NCBI GenBank assembly: GCA_036263455.1 | Contig: DATAGZ010000005.1 | Span: forward strand, 1-34,510 | DNA length: 34,510 nucleotides | Source: DATAGZ01 sp036263455 | GTDB lineage: Bacteria; Pseudomonadota; Alphaproteobacteria; Dongiales; Dongiaceae | Reading direction: 5' to 3' | In this document: piece after piece, positions 33,686-34,510 of the stretch | Position numbering within the stretch: position 1 is the stretch's first letter | How the letters are laid out: each line of letters starts with the position of its first letter | Position numbers and translations under genes: made by a program | The notes under the pieces: model-generated | What the model saw: only the letters and a program-made list of their open reading frames with translations | Told to the model about the DNA's origin: nothing | Databases searched by the model: none

Positions 33686-34510
33686 ATGACAAAGAAATCC
33701 TTTAACCTTACGGAAACTACGGCTTTTGTGCTCTTATCGCTGGCGGGAACGGCGGGTAATAACGTCCTGCAAGGCTCGGCCGGAAACGATCAAATCGAAG
33801 GCTATGACGGAAATGACCGGCTCTACGGCAATGGCGGTGACGACGTTCTTGTAGGTGGCATTGGCGATGATGCGCTTTTCGCCGGTCAAGGAAACGATCT
33901 GCTCGAGGGCGATTATGGTATAAACACGCTGGACGGCGGCGCGGGCAACGATGCGGTCGTGTATTGGAATTCCTCGACGGCGATCATCGCCGATCTCACC
34001 GCGGGCAAGATCACCGGAGGCTTCGGCGGGGCCACCGATTATCTGATTTCGATCGAAAATGTCGGGGGCTCGGCCTATGACGACATCCTGACCGGGAATG
34101 CCGGCGACAATTTTCTCACCGGTTATTTCGGCAACGACCGGATCTATGGTGGCGGTGGTAATGATGTGCTGATCGAAGGCGATGGCGGTCAGGATACGAT
34201 CGATGGCGGTAATAGCGTCGATACCCTGACTTATTGGAATGCCACAGCGGGGGTCGTGGTCGATTTGACGCTCGGCTCGGCGACGGGCGCTGCGGGGAAT
34301 GACATCCTGCGCAACATCGAAAGCGTCCAGGGGTCGGACTATGCCGACCGCATTACCGGTGACGCAGGCGTCAACGACCTCAGGGGAAGGGGTGGGGACG
34401 ATACGCTCAGCGGCAATGATGGCGATGATTATCTGACCGGCGACGAGCTCGGCGGACTCTCGGGCAATGATATTCTGCTTGGAGGGAATGGCAACGACCT
34501 GCTCGAGGGC
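33686..34510 (+). CDS. RTX-type calcium-binding repeat protein (partial, open at the right edge)
   Basis: A strong AGGAGG (33674-33679) is 6 nt before the ATG. All 275 codons to the window edge are open. After a short N-terminus (MTKKSFNLTETTAFVLLSLA) the protein goes straight into glycine- and aspartate-rich nonapeptides such as GGDDVLVGG, GNDRIYGGGGND and GGNGNDLLEG. These form calcium-binding beta-rolls outside the cell. Interspersed longer units (STAIIADLTAGKITGG, AGVVVDLTLGSATG, LRNIESVQGSDYADRITGD) repeat in pairs. Proteins of this kind leave through type I secretion with an uncleaved C-terminal signal, which would be beyond the edge. No type I transporter is visible here. Function (adhesin, S-layer, enzyme) is unknown. 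Confidence 0.92.
   Translation, partial: MTKKSFNLTETTAFVLLSLAGTAGNNVLQGSAGNDQIEGYDGNDRLYGNGGDDVLVGGIGDDALFAGQGNDLLEGDYGINTLDGGAGNDAVVYWNSSTAIIADLTAGKITGGFGGATDYLISIENVGGSAYDDILTGNAGDNFLTGYFGNDRIYGGGGNDVLIEGDGGQDTIDGGNSVDTLTYWNATAGVVVDLTLGSATGAAGNDILRNIESVQGSDYADRITGDAGVNDLRGRGGDDTLSGNDGDDYLTGDELGGLSGNDILLGGNGNDLLEG

Overview
The window looks like chromosome of a GC-rich alphaproteobacterium. Support comes from the 16S 5' end on the minus strand at the left edge, a rrn leader with a boxA, a Usg-family gene, a CIRCE-controlled groESL and an alphaproteobacterial-type ctaA. I cannot name the genus; a Rhizomicrobium/Micropepsaceae-like organism is only a guess.

Layout. 1-440: 5' end of a 16S rRNA gene with its leader and promoter, reading leftwards off the window. 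992-5158: a periplasmic M23 peptidase, then a histidine kinase and a REC-HDOD regulator in tandem. 5178-9197: a MarR / EmrA-like / EmrB-like drug-efflux operon with palindromic operator DNA, followed by an unknown six-helix membrane protein. 9261-11392: groES-groEL with terminator, CIRCE and promoter, read leftwards. 11513-14595: usg, a YgjP-type metallopeptidase overlapping an Ada-like DNA repair gene, two unknown genes and terminators. 14620-20649: a long leftward run with a PotD-like binding protein, ctaA, a cytidine deaminase-like gene, a DMT/DUF486 protein, an MscS channel and an SDR. 20690-22171: a phosphoesterase with a clear promoter and an inverted repeat over its -35. 22214-25598: leftward apaG-folE-trkH and an OmpA-type lipoprotein. 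25727-29285: a complete YnjBCD-type ABC importer. 29407-29480: tRNA-Gly(CCC).

The accessory part begins right after this tRNA. From about 29.5 to 33.2 kb the DNA is visibly AT-richer and codon use changes. It carries two modules placed tail to tail. The first is a HigB-like toxin gene with an overlapping HTH + ImmA/IrrE-type (HEAAH) peptidase gene. The second is a two-gene leftward operon: a thymidylate-synthase-fold enzyme and a protein resembling alpha-glutamyl/putrescinyl thymine pyrophosphorylases, the last-step enzymes of phage thymine hypermodification. In the synthase the residue equivalent to E. coli ThyA Asn177 is Asp (D188), the change that marks dCMP rather than dUMP specificity in T4 dCMP hydroxymethylase. 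This suggests a cytosine-based nucleotide or DNA modification module in a bacterial island, and it is the best candidate for something undescribed.

To the right of the island lie decayed fragments (a cupin 3' end and a minus-strand remnant). The window ends inside an RTX-type calcium-binding repeat protein that is open at the edge.
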